From positions 1 to 64,000 of the forward strand of contig NZ_SMAM01000001.1 in assembly GCF_004346205.1 (NCBI RefSeq): 64,000 nucleotides of DNA, in the 5' to 3' direction. The notes below the pieces were generated by a model. It worked only from the letters and a program-made list of their open reading frames with translations, did not search any database and was not told the DNA's origin. The translations under genes and the position numbers were made by a program. Positions 1-7,768 of this stretch are shown piece by piece (the stretch's first letter is position 1; each line of letters begins with the position of its first letter). This DNA comes from Bibersteinia trehalosi (GTDB lineage: Bacteria > Pseudomonadota > Gammaproteobacteria > Enterobacterales > Pasteurellaceae).

Positions 1-94
1 TCCCACCTGACTCCATACCGAACTCAGAAGTGAAACGCAGTAACGCCGATGGTAGTGTGGGGTTTCCCCATGTGAGAGTAGGGCAACATCAGGG
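1..94 (+). rRNA. rrf: 5S ribosomal RNA, 3' portion (5' end outside window)
   Basis: The first bases match the conserved 5S rRNA core (CCGAACTCAGAAGTGAAACG, then GCCGATGGTAGTGTGGGG and GAGAGTAGGG). About the first 25-30 nt of a normal 120-nt 5S lie outside the window. The 3' end is placed by analogy and may be off by a few bases. It is the tail of an rRNA operon, directly followed by an intrinsic terminator. Confidence 0.95.
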
Positions 95-106
95 TTTAAT
101 TTAAGG

Positions 107-135
107 AACCCCAAGTCGCAAGGCTTGGGGTTTTT
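107..135 (+). terminator. Rho-independent terminator of the rRNA operon
   Basis: A nine-base stem AACCCCAAG / CTTGGGGTT encloses a short loop and runs into five T residues. It sits 10-15 bp after the 5S rRNA, where an rRNA operon terminator belongs. Confidence 0.9.
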
Positions 136-139
136 GCTT

Positions 140-519
140 ATGGATGTTTTGAGTTTATCCGAAATGTTTTATTGTATCTGCTACGTATTCGCTACACCTT
201 TGCAGATTTTTAGAAGAAACAAACCGCTTGTTTAATAATGTTCCATTTGGGCGTACGATGTATTCCCCTACAAATGAGCAATTCTAGCCGGAGTGTAAAA
301 ATTCCAAGTGTAGGGATGCGATGCGTCCGCAAAATCTTAGCCTACAGTTTGTATTCAAGAAGAGAATACAAGCAGTTTTTTTATGCCTGAAATTTGCAAA
401 AGTTGGTTTTTATGCAAGTGAATAAATAATAATCAGCAAATAGGATAATCCTATTATTCTACTTGCTACACAACTAGAATAAATCAATGCCTATCAAAAT
501 ATAACAGAAATATAGGAGA
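140..519. other. Non-coding gap with diverged palindromic repeats and a perfect palindrome
   Basis: No gene is supported here. An uptake-signal core ACCGCTTGT lies near 222-230. Bases 247-340 hold two diverged copies of the GTAGGGGCG-type repeat seen elsewhere in the window (GGGCGTACGATGTATTCCCC and GTAGGGATGCGATGCGTCCG). A perfect palindrome, AATAGGAT-A-ATCCTATT, occupies 439-455, about 70 bp upstream of the next gene. It is a candidate operator, but no regulator is known. Confidence 0.5.
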
Positions 520-528
520 ATGAGAGTT

Positions 529-933
529 ATGGAGCTTGTTGTTATTTATGCTGCTGCAAATCGTGGTAAAACTACGATGTTAGAAAATGTTATTCATTTT
601 CTTCAGCCTGAACTTATTTTGGACGAATGTCGTTCTGTTGTTATTTCTGTTAATGGCGTTCAGATAGGAATTGCTTTAGATGGTGATGATGAACAAACAG
701 TAAGCAATAATTTAGAGGCATTTAGAAAAGCGAAATGTGATCTTATTGTTACGCCATCTCATGTAAGGGATAAAACGGTTGATGTGGTTAAAGAATTTGC
801 GCAGCAATATAAAATAGCACCTATTTGGATTAAAAAATCAGAGTTATCAGAATATCTTAAAGATTATTATGATGAATTGAATAAATGTGAGGCTAAATGC
901 CTTGTTGATTATCTAAAACGTAATTTTATTTAG
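529..933 (+). CDS. Compact P-loop protein of unknown function
   Basis: This 134-residue protein begins MELVVIYAAANRGKTTMLEN. A beta strand is followed by a Walker A match (A-x4-GKT, around residues 8-15). I see no clear Walker B motif, although the hydrophobic run ending near CDLIVTPSH could supply a strand. It resembles a minimal NTP-binding domain and I do not recognise the family. An ATG at 520 is also in frame, but the Shine-Dalgarno AGGAGA (514-519) abuts it. Its distance to the ATG at 529 is normal, so 529 is preferred. The gene is about 10 bp upstream of a broken secreted-protein gene in the same direction and may be co-transcribed with it. Confidence 0.7.
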   Translation: MELVVIYAAANRGKTTMLENVIHFLQPELILDECRSVVISVNGVQIGIALDGDDEQTVSNNLEAFRKAKCDLIVTPSHVRDKTVDVVKEFAQQYKIAPIWIKKSELSEYLKDYYDELNKCEAKCLVDYLKRNFI

Positions 934-942
934 GAGCTTATT

Positions 943-1620
943 ATGAAGAAATTAATTTTTTCTTTTCAATGTTCTTTTTTTTAAATCCTGCTGTATTTGC
1001 TAATGTAGATACACCTTATCCACCTGAGTTGATGAAGTTTTTGGGCTGTGGTAGAGAGAATAGTTTGCAGGCTTCAGAAGCAATGGCTATTTTAGCAGAG
1101 TATAGGAAAACCCTTAACCCATTTCCCGAGCCTTCTTCCCGTAAGGGGAGTAGCAATAAACCCGAAGTTATCGCATATCGCCAAGAGGCTGAGCGAATAA
1201 GAGAAATGTTCCAAAAGAAAGAAGAGGAATATTGTGCGGCTAAAAATCCTATTTCTAGTTATGAAGATATTGTAAAGCTGCCTATTTCTGATTTTGCTAT
1301 CATATTACAAAAGAATTATTTTTATGGGAATCAATTTGCTTTTAATTCAATGGAAGCAATTTTAGATTGCTGAATTTGGAAATGGGTTTATATATTCATT
1401 TCCTATATATCGAGTAGCAGATGTTAGTTTGGAGGATGCCGCAGAATGTCCCTATATAAACTATGAACAATTACAGGAAAATTTAGTTAAACAATATGGC
1501 AAACGAAATCTAGATCAAGTTAATGCTGTAATTAAGCAGGTAAAATCCCGTTGTGCATCTATGCTGCAAGTGAAAACAGGCGATTTAATTGAAACATATG
1601 TCAAACAGTTAAAAAGATAA
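943..1620 (+). pseudogene. Secreted protein of unknown function, interrupted by two frameshifts
   Basis: An ATG at 943, with AGGAG six bases upstream, starts MKKLIFSFQCSFF and then hits TAA at 982-984, right after a run of eight T (975-982). One extra T would join it to the open frame that follows and give a signal peptide ending near NPAVFA before NVDTPYPPEL. That frame runs to TGA at 1371. The next frame is open from about 1366 (AEFGNGFIYSF...) to TAA at 1618, so a second +1 shift around 1366-1370 is needed. Repaired, the product would be about 225 residues with a signal peptide and several cysteines. I do not recognise it. It could be a pseudogene, a phase-variable gene at the T tract, or a victim of sequencing errors. 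Confidence 0.6.
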
Positions 1621-1819
1621 TTTTGTAGAAGCCAAATTTTAACTTTTGTAATTTATCTTTCTGAACAGCAAAAGCTTTACTTTGCTAGGAAAAAGGAGCA
1701 TTCAGGAATTTAAAAGGGTTACAAATAAAGATTACGCAACTCTTGCTTTTTTCCTCCCTTGTTTATAAGCTAGTAGCTCTAAGCACTTTTGCTTAGTCTT
1801 TATACAAGAGGGTACTAAA

Positions 1820-1999
1820 ATGTATTTTGAAATTTACAAAGATGTACGAGGCGAATTTCGTTGGCGCTTAAAAGCGGGTAATCATCAAGTGATCGCAACT
1901 GGTGGTGAAGGATATTCAAGTAAGCAGTCTTGTCAAAAAGGCATTGAGGCTGTGAAGAAAGTGACAACTGAAACAGAAGTTAAAGATTTATCACTATAA
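1820..1999 (+). CDS. Small DUF1508 (YegP-like) protein
   Basis: A 59-residue frame reads MYFEIYKDVRGEFRWRLKAG and continues with GGEGYSSKQSCQKGIEAVKK. This is one DUF1508 repeat: aromatic residues at the start, RWRLKA, then GEGYSSK..C..GI..VKK. E. coli YegP has two such repeats and single-repeat proteins are common. Family members are small and cytoplasmic, with no firmly established function. An AAGAGGG ribosome-binding site precedes the ATG by a few bases. The terminator that should follow is split by an insertion sequence. Confidence 0.85.
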   Translation: MYFEIYKDVRGEFRWRLKAGNHQVIATGGEGYSSKQSCQKGIEAVKKVTTETEVKDLSL

Positions 2000-2004
2000 A
2001 AAGT

Positions 2005-2012
2005 AAGGCTAG
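2005..2012 (+). terminator. Left arm of a terminator hairpin split by the IS element
   Basis: AAGGCTAG at 2005-2012 is the exact reverse complement of CTAGCCTT at 3319-3326, which is followed by TT. Without the intervening IS and one copy of ATTATC, the two arms would form an 8-bp hairpin with a short loop between the DUF1508 gene and the convergent pepD. Confidence 0.65.
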
Positions 2013-2046
2013 ATTATCTGATCTACCCCCAAAAAGTTAGACTCAT

Positions 2047-2760
2047 TTAATTCAAGGACTGAGTTCTGTACGCCACAGGACTTAGTCCTTTTAGTTTCAC
2101 TTGAATACGCTCATTATTGTAGTAGTGAATGTAATCGTGAATAGTTTGCTTAAGTTCAGCCAGCGTTTCAAACCGCTTGTCAAAGTAACATTCCGTTTTC
2201 AGCCGTCCGAAAAAACTCTCCATTGCCCCATTATCCAAACAATTTCCCTTTCTTGACATACTTTGAATTATGCCATTCTGTTTGCAAATTGCTTGAAAAC
2301 CCGGCATCTGATACTGCCAGCCTTGAGCGGAATGTAACATCGGTTTTTCGCCGTTCAGCCTTGCTATTGCTTGATTTATCATTCGAGTAATCTGTTCAAA
2401 ATTAGGGCTTTCTGCTAAATCATAGGCGATAATTTCACCATTAAATAAATCTTTGCTCGGCGATAAATAGAGCTTACCTTCTGCACATTTGAACTCAGTC
2501 ACATCTGTCACCTATTTCTCATTTGGCTGAGCCGCAAAGAAATGTTGTTTTAAGAGATTAGCCGTAATTTTGCCGACTTCGCCTTGATATGAACGGTATT
2601 TTCTGCGCTTGCATTTCCCTTTTAATCTCAATTTTTGCATTATCGCTTGGACTTTTTTGTGATTGATTGTCCAGATTTTTTTCAATAAAAAAGTGATACG
2701 ACGATAGCCAAAATTTCCAAAGGAAATTGCATTCGTAAGGCTTTTACGAGACCTGCTTTT
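2047..2760 (-). pseudogene. IS3-family transposase OrfB (DDE integrase domain), non-functional
   Basis: This frame should be made by -1 frameshifting from OrfA at an AAAAAG run near 2756. After KAGLVKALRMQFPLEI the sequence jumps to GNFGYRRITFLLKK. The junction lies near 2709-2722, and the helix-turn-helix part of roughly 40 codons is missing. A TAG at 2512-2514 replaces the tryptophan codon expected in NEKWVTDVTEF. The integrase core follows, with TDVTEF (first Asp) and MESFFGRLKTE (Glu). The second catalytic aspartate is changed: the family motif HSDQGWQY reads HSAQGWQY. The remaining open part, 2047-2511, has only a GTG start. Confidence 0.9.
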
Positions 2761-3253
2761 TCCGCATTTTTGCTTGGTTGAGTTCCTGCAACTTTTTTAG
2801 GACAGCAACCTCCGCTTCTAACTCTAAAATACGATAACGCAAGCGTTCTTCTTCGGTTTTAGGCGGCGGAGGCATTTTGGGGTATTTTGGTTTCATTGGC
2901 GGACGCCCTTTGAGTTTAGGTAACAGCGCGTTTATACCTTGTTTATCAAAGACTTGCAACCATTGGCTAATACTCCCCGAGTTGGCGATACCAAAATAAA
3001 GACAGGCAGATTCTGCAGAAAATTGCCCATTTTTGACCGCTTGTATCACGGATAATTTGAATTCAGGTGAGTAAACCTGTTTAGTTTGACAAACAGCTAA
3101 CCCATTGATGCCATTATGATTATATTGCTGAATCCAATGTCGTAATGTCGTATCTGTAAGCTGAAAATATTGACGAGCCAGTGACCGATTTTTACCATTT
3201 TGAAGATAAAACTCGATGACTTGTTGTTTGAAAGATTGGTTGTATTTAGTCAT
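2744..3253 (-). CDS. IS3-family transposase OrfA (helix-turn-helix protein)
   Basis: This is a 169-residue OrfA of the IS150 group. It contains two helix-turn-helix segments (about residues 8-50, SLARQYFQLTDTTLRHWIQQ, and 65-110), a proline-rich linker (PKMPPPPKTEEE) and a C-terminal leucine-zipper-like helix ILELEAEVAVLKKLQEL. In intact elements it binds the inverted repeats, and the fused OrfAB is the transposase. The frame itself is intact. It probably has no active partner in this copy, but it could still act as a repressor or titrate other copies. Confidence 0.9.
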   Translation of the reverse strand: MTKYNQSFKQQVIEFYLQNGKNRSLARQYFQLTDTTLRHWIQQYNHNGINGLAVCQTKQVYSPEFKLSVIQAVKNGQFSAESACLYFGIANSGSISQWLQVFDKQGINALLPKLKGRPPMKPKYPKMPPPPKTEEERLRYRILELEAEVAVLKKLQELNQAKMRKKQVS

Positions 3254-3331
3254 AAAAAATCTGCACCTTAATCTGTTGGTTTTTTAGTCCAACTTTTGGG
3301 GGGCAGATCAATTATCCTCTAGCCTTTTAAA

Positions 3332-4786
3332 TTATTTATTCGGTACTTGTTCTAACAATTTTGTTAGCAATTCCCAGTAAATTTGCACAGCTGGAATATG
3401 CACTTTTTCGTCTGGCGAGTGGGCGTTTCTGATAGTTGGTCCAATAGAAACCACATCTAAATCAGGGTAAACTTTTTTAATCAATCCACATTCTAGCCCT
3501 GCGTGAATGACTTTAATTTTAGATTCATAGCCCAGTACTTCATCGTAGATTTTTTTCGTGAGCGGGGTAATGGCTGAGTTTGGATCGGGTTCCCAACCAG
3601 GATAGTTGCCAGAGAATGTGGCTTTTGCCCCGACAAGTTCGGCAAGTGAGGTTAATTTTCCACGCACATCTGCTTTGCCACTTTCCACTAATGAGCGAAT
3701 TAAGATATTTGCTTGTACGCAGTCGGCTTTTGTTTCTAAAATCCCGATGCTCAATGATGTTTCTACTACATTTTTTACCACATCACTATTACGAATAATG
3801 CCGTTTGGTAACACGTTTAAGAAGCGGATCACATTTTGGCTGGTGGCTTGATCAAAAATTTGAGTTGGGGTTTCGCATTCATTTAGTTCAAATTGCATAT
3901 TTGGTTCGGCATATTGCAATTCTGTTTTTAATTCTTGGCTAATTCGCTCAATACAAGCGGTGAGTTTTGCCTGATTTTCTGCAAAATAACTTAGCGTTAC
4001 GCTTGCTTCTCTTGGAATCGCATTGCGAACTGTGCCTCCTCTGATATGAGTAATTTGGAACGGCACTTCGGCATTTAATGCGGCTAGAAAACGTGCTAAG
4101 AGTTTGATTGCATTTACACGGCTAGTATGAATATCACAGCCAGAATGTCCGCCATTTAAACCTTTGAGATTAATTTGTAGTGTGCGATCAAAAGAGTTTG
4201 CTTGAAGTTGAACGGGCAGCTGTAGATCGGCATCTTCTCCCCCTGCACAGCCGATATAGATTTCACCATTATCTTCGGTATCGGTGTTGATCAACATTTC
4301 TGCTTTCAACCAATTTGGTTTCAAGGCAAGAACGCCTTCCATTCCTGCTTCTTCGGTCATAGTAAGCAATGCTTCAATTTCTGGATGGGCTAAATCATCA
4401 CTATCTAATACCGCAAGGCAAGATGCTAGTCCGATGCCATTATCAGCCCCAAGAGTTGTGCCTTTTGCTTTCACCCATTCGCCGTCAATATAAGGCTTAA
4501 TCGGATCTTTGGTGAAATCGTGAATTGTGCCCTCATTGGCTTGTGGTACCATATCTAAATGAGCTTGCAGTGCAACAGTTTTGCGATTTTCCATGCCTTT
4601 TGTTGCCGGTTTGCGAATTAAAATATTACCGGCGTTATCTCTTTCAGCAAAAAGACCTTTGCCTTTTGCCCAATCAAGAATAAATTCAGCCAATTGCTGT
4701 TCATGGTAAGAGGGGTGAGGGATCGCGCAAATTTGATCAAACCATTTCCAAAGCAGGTGAGGTTGTAGTGTTTGAATTTCTGACAT
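3332..4786 (-). CDS. pepD: Aminoacyl-histidine dipeptidase (peptidase D), M20 family
   Basis: PepD is a cytoplasmic zinc dipeptidase that cleaves dipeptides such as Xaa-His. The 484 residues match the usual length. Metal-binding and catalytic motifs of the M20 family are visible: [31 protein letters not shown] and LINTDTED. The start is taken at [16 protein letters not shown], preceded by AGGAAAAAAAC. A longer reading from 4876 adds an unconserved leader that runs over the intergenic uptake-signal pair. It is divergent from gpt and convergent with the IS element. Confidence 0.95.
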   Translation of the reverse strand: MSEIQTLQPHLLWKWFDQICAIPHPSYHEQQLAEFILDWAKGKGLFAERDNAGNILIRKPATKGMENRKTVALQAHLDMVPQANEGTIHDFTKDPIKPYIDGEWVKAKGTTLGADNGIGLASCLAVLDSDDLAHPEIEALLTMTEEAGMEGVLALKPNWLKAEMLINTDTEDNGEIYIGCAGGEDADLQLPVQLQANSFDRTLQINLKGLNGGHSGCDIHTSRVNAIKLLARFLAALNAEVPFQITHIRGGTVRNAIPREASVTLSYFAENQAKLTACIERISQELKTELQYAEPNMQFELNECETPTQIFDQATSQNVIRFLNVLPNGIIRNSDVVKNVVETSLSIGILETKADCVQANILIRSLVESGKADVRGKLTSLAELVGAKATFSGNYPGWEPDPNSAITPLTKKIYDEVLGYESKIKVIHAGLECGLIKKVYPDLDVVSIGPTIRNAHSPDEKVHIPAVQIYWELLTKLLEQVPNK

Positions 4787-4953
4787 TGTTTTTTTCCTTA
4801 TGAGTAGCGAGCGGTTAAATTGGCAGAAAAATCTGCAAAATCGACCGCTTGTATGAAAAATTAAGGGGTAAATCATAGCACGAAAGCCATTTTTAGGTTA
4901 TCATTCGGCAATTTTTTTATTCAGCAATTTTATTACTCTTTTAGGTGAATGTT

Positions 4954-5433
4954 ATGAGCGAAAAATATACAAATGAAAAATATGTGGTAACGTGGGATAT
5001 GTTCCATATGCATGCCCGTAAATTAGCGGAGCGTTTGTTACCAGCAACACAATGGAAAGGCATTATTGCAGTTAGCCGTGGTGGTTTATTCCCTGCTGCA
5101 GTATTGGCTCGTGAATTAAGCATTCGCCATGTAGAAACAGTTTGTATTGCTAGTTACGATCACGATAATCAAGGTGAGCTGAATGTGTTACACGCTAGTC
5201 AGCCAGCTAATGGCGGTGAAGGCTTTATTGTCGTGGATGATTTAGTGGATACAGGGAATACGGCTCGTGCAATTCGTGAAATGTACCCAAATGCAAAATT
5301 TGTTACTGTATTTGCTAAGCCATTAGGTGCTGACTTGGTTGATGATTATGTCGTGGATATTCCACAAGAAACGTGGATTGAACAGCCTTGGGATTTAGGC
5401 ATCACTTTTGTGCCACCATTAGCGAAACAGTAA
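4954..5433 (+). CDS. gpt: Xanthine-guanine phosphoribosyltransferase
   Basis: This 159-residue enzyme attaches ribose-5-phosphate from PRPP to xanthine and guanine in purine salvage. The PRPP-binding signature [17 protein letters not shown] is present, as is the N-terminal SRGGL loop. AGGTGA at 4943-4948 fits the ATG at 4954. The GTG three codons upstream overlaps that Shine-Dalgarno and is unlikely to be used. It is followed by a hairpin terminator and a palindromic repeat before gmk, another purine nucleotide gene. Confidence 0.96.
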   Translation: MSEKYTNEKYVVTWDMFHMHARKLAERLLPATQWKGIIAVSRGGLFPAAVLARELSIRHVETVCIASYDHDNQGELNVLHASQPANGGEGFIVVDDLVDTGNTARAIREMYPNAKFVTVFAKPLGADLVDDYVVDIPQETWIEQPWDLGITFVPPLAKQ

Positions 5434-5439
5434 TTTTTG

Positions 5440-5463
5440 AAGGACACAATGGTGTCCTTTCTT
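5440..5463 (+). terminator. Intrinsic terminator after gpt
   Basis: The stem AAGGACAC / GTGTCCTT closes a 4-nt loop and is followed by TCTTC, seven bases after the gpt stop codon. The T tract is imperfect, so termination may be partial. Confidence 0.65.
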
Positions 5464-5466
5464 CAT

Positions 5467-5525
5467 TGTAGGGGCGTATGCCATACGCCCTATGTGTAAA
5501 CGGACGTATAATATACGTTCCTACG
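5467..5525. repeat. Palindromic intergenic repeat (GTAGGGGCG type), two units
   Basis: Unit one reads GTAGGGGCGTATGCCATACGC and is self-complementary around GTATG/CATAC. Unit two (GGACGTATAATATACGTTCC, then TAC) is a diverged inverted copy ending in the reverse complement of the opening GTAGG. Related units occur at about 247-340, 22219-22307 and 47936-47966. The element lies between gpt and gmk, close to the gmk start. Confidence 0.7.
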
Positions 5526-5536
5526 ATATTGTTATT

Positions 5537-6160
5537 ATGAATTTAGGTAATCTTTATATTATTTCTGCACCAAGTGGTGCCGGAAAATCTTCTTTAATCA
5601 ATGCATTGCTTGCGGATTTACCGCGTAGTGAAGTACAACTTTCTATTTCACATACCACGCGCAATCCTCGTCCTGGTGAAGAGAATGGCGTACATTATTA
5701 CTTTACCGATCACGCAGAATTTAAAGCGTTAATTGAAAAAGGGCATTTTTTAGAATGGGCGGAAGTATTTGGTAATTATTACGGTACCTCACTCCCGATG
5801 ATTGAGCGTAGTTTGGAACAAGGGATTGATGTTTTTCTTGATATTGATTGGCAAGGTGCGCGCCAAATTCGCGAAAAGTTGCCCAATGTAAAAACCATTT
5901 TTATTTTACCGCCAAGCCGAGCAGAATTAGAAAAGCGGCTTATCGGGCGCGGACAGGATTCTATAGAAATCATCGCAGCTAGAATGGAAAAAGCAGTATC
6001 AGAAATGAGTCACTATAATGAATTTGATTATGTGATTATTAATGATAATTTTAAAAGCGCATTAAGCGAATTGAAATGTATTTTAGCTGCGGAACGGTTA
6101 AAGCAAACTAGTCAGGCTATACGCCATAAGGTGTTGATTGAGCAATTATTAGCAGATTAA
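5537..6160 (+). CDS. gmk: Guanylate kinase
   Basis: Guanylate kinase phosphorylates GMP to GDP. The 207 residues from [20 protein letters not shown] equal the E. coli length. The P-loop [10 protein letters not shown] is at residues 9-18, and the GMP-binding segment [18 protein letters not shown] follows. An upstream ATG at 5492 would add 15 residues translated from the palindromic repeat and is rejected. No good Shine-Dalgarno precedes 5537. Confidence 0.96.
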   Translation: MNLGNLYIISAPSGAGKSSLINALLADLPRSEVQLSISHTTRNPRPGEENGVHYYFTDHAEFKALIEKGHFLEWAEVFGNYYGTSLPMIERSLEQGIDVFLDIDWQGARQIREKLPNVKTIFILPPSRAELEKRLIGRGQDSIEIIAARMEKAVSEMSHYNEFDYVIINDNFKSALSELKCILAAERLKQTSQAIRHKVLIEQLLAD

Positions 6161-6189
6161 CAAGCGGTCGTAAGTTGGCAATTTTTTGC

Positions 6190-6211
6190 AAAATGAACGT
6201 TCGTTCATTTT
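6190..6211. promoter_or_regulatory. TetR-type operator candidate
   Basis: AAAATGAACG-TT-CGTTCATTTT is a perfect inverted repeat with 10-bp arms and a 2-bp spacer. Its core TGAAC..GTTCA is typical of TetR/AcrR-family operators controlling efflux genes. It lies 67-88 bp upstream of the outer-membrane efflux gene start and overlaps its likely promoter area. No TetR gene is in the window. Confidence 0.55.
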
Positions 6212-6277
6212 TCGCTAGTCTAACGGAGCGTATTTGGCTAAAATACGCGCCATCGTTTTTTATAAGGATATTTTAAA

Positions 6278-7675
6278 ATGCAATTATCTAAATCGCTTTC
6301 TGCTATTGCTTTAGCTGTTGCGCTTGCCGCTTGTAGTTCTGGAAAAATGACACAAGATGGAACTCTTGAACATGCGCAGGCAACTTATCAGCAGTATGAA
6401 GATATTACACGACAATATCATGTTACAGAGCAGTGGTGGCTAGGCTATAACGATCAGCAACTTAATCGTTTAATTGAACGCGCATTAGCCAATAATATTG
6501 ATTTGGCTAAAGCTGCAATCGCAGTAAACCGAGCTTACTATAATGCCAATTTAGTTGGTGCAGATTTAGTTCCAACTTTTAGTGGTTCTGCATCTTCTTC
6601 GGTTTCTAAAGGTGTTGGTTCAGCAAGCCATAATGTTAATTCAACAGGCGCGTCAAACATCGGTAATAATCTTGGATTTAATTTAAGTTATACTATTGAT
6701 CTCTGGGGGCGTTTAAAAGATGCGGCGAGTGCAGCTGAATGGGAGCATAAAGCGACTCAGGAAGACTTGCAGGCTGCACGCTTATCTATAATCAATGGTG
6801 TAATCAGTAGCTACTATAATTTGGCGTACTATAAAGATGCCATCAATGTGACTCAGCAGACGATCAAAAACTACGAGCAGATCAGCAAAATTATGAATAA
6901 TAAATTGAATGCTGGCGCAATTGATAGTTTAAGTGTTGATCAAGCTACTCAAGCTACTCTAGGTGCAAGAAGCACGCTTATTAGCTTACAGACAGCACAA
7001 AAGGCGACCGAACAAACGTTACGGAATTTGTTGAATGTAAAACCCAATGAACCACTGAATGTGCGCTACCCAAGTATCCTAGGCGTGAAATTACAGGGGG
7101 TAAATACAAATGTGCCAGTCTCTGCGATCGCGAATCGTCCCGATGTTATTGCTGCATTGCAACGATTGCAAGGTTCGTTTAAAAGCTTAAGAGCCATGGA
7201 AAATAGCTGGTTTCCAACGATTACCCTTGGTGGTAGTTTAACTAGTGCAGCGCGTAATATTGGCAACATCGGTGAAAATCCATTAGCGGGAGGAAGCATT
7301 TCATTTAGCCTACCGTTTTTAGATTGGAACCGTGTGCAAAATAATATTCATCTTTCGGAAGAAAGCTATAAGCTTGTGAAACTTAACTATGAGCAAACTA
7401 TCACATCAGCCCTAAATGAGATAGACAACTACTATTACGCTTACCAACAATCTCGTCACGGTTATAGTAACTTGCAGAAAAAATATGAGTATGACAAGAA
7501 AATCACTGGCTACTATAAAAACCGTTATGACCAAGGTGTATCAGAATTCCGTGAATGGGTAAATGCGATTAATACTGAACGCTCTTCACTGCTTTCATTA
7601 TTAGATGCGAAATACAGTATTCTAAGAAATGAAAATGCAGTATATCAAGCGATGGCAGGTAAATACCGCCGTTAA
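6278..7675 (+). CDS. TolC/NodT-family outer-membrane efflux lipoprotein (TdeA-like)
   Basis: This 465-residue protein has a lipoprotein signal with lipobox LAAC (Cys20). It is followed by the two outer-membrane-efflux repeats of the TolC family: DLAKAAIAVNRAYYNANLVG, the beta segment near NLGFNLSYTIDLWGRLKDA, and in the second half FPTITLGGSLTS and GGSISFSLPFLDWNRVQNN. Such trimeric channel-tunnels serve tripartite drug pumps and, in Pasteurellaceae, type I toxin export (for example Aggregatibacter TdeA). AAGGA at 6264 supports the ATG. No inner-membrane pump or adaptor gene is adjacent, so it stands alone behind a TetR-type palindrome. Confidence 0.88.
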   Translation: MQLSKSLSAIALAVALAACSSGKMTQDGTLEHAQATYQQYEDITRQYHVTEQWWLGYNDQQLNRLIERALANNIDLAKAAIAVNRAYYNANLVGADLVPTFSGSASSSVSKGVGSASHNVNSTGASNIGNNLGFNLSYTIDLWGRLKDAASAAEWEHKATQEDLQAARLSIINGVISSYYNLAYYKDAINVTQQTIKNYEQISKIMNNKLNAGAIDSLSVDQATQATLGARSTLISLQTAQKATEQTLRNLLNVKPNEPLNVRYPSILGVKLQGVNTNVPVSAIANRPDVIAALQRLQGSFKSLRAMENSWFPTITLGGSLTSAARNIGNIGENPLAGGSISFSLPFLDWNRVQNNIHLSEESYKLVKLNYEQTITSALNEIDNYYYAYQQSRHGYSNLQKKYEYDKKITGYYKNRYDQGVSEFREWVNAINTERSSLLSLLDAKYSILRNENAVYQAMAGKYRR

Positions 7676-7687
7676 TTTCTGTTAAAT

Positions 7688-7750
7688 CAAGCGGTGCGAT
7701 TTTCCCGATTTTTTGCAAAAATTTGGTAAAATCGCACCGCTTGTTATTTT
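7688..7750 (+). terminator. Terminator built from an inverted pair of uptake signals
   Basis: CAAGCGGTGCGATTTT (7688-7703) and its perfect reverse complement (7728-7743) form a 16-bp stem, followed by a T-rich tail. The arms carry the uptake-signal core and the loop contains TTTTGCAAAA. It lies between the efflux gene and thiI. Confidence 0.8.
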
Positions 7751-7768
7751 TATTTTTTGATTTTTATT

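Larger units (their letters stand above)
2019..3310 (-). mobile_element. IS3-family (IS150-group) insertion sequence, decayed
   Basis: The element is bounded by imperfect inverted repeats of about 25 bp: TGATCTACCCCCAAAAAGTT from 2019, and its partner 3286-3310, which reads TGATCTGCCCCCCAAAAGTT on the minus strand. The 6-bp sequence ATTATC lies directly outside both ends (2013-2018 and 3311-3316) and is the likely target duplication, although IS3 members more often make 3-4 bp. Two transposase frames lie on the minus strand. The second is broken by a deletion, a stop codon and loss of a catalytic aspartate, so the copy should not move on its own. Confidence 0.9.

Noticed and set aside
5492..5536. 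Longer gmk start
   Set aside because: The added residues come from the palindromic repeat and exceed the conserved length of guanylate kinase.
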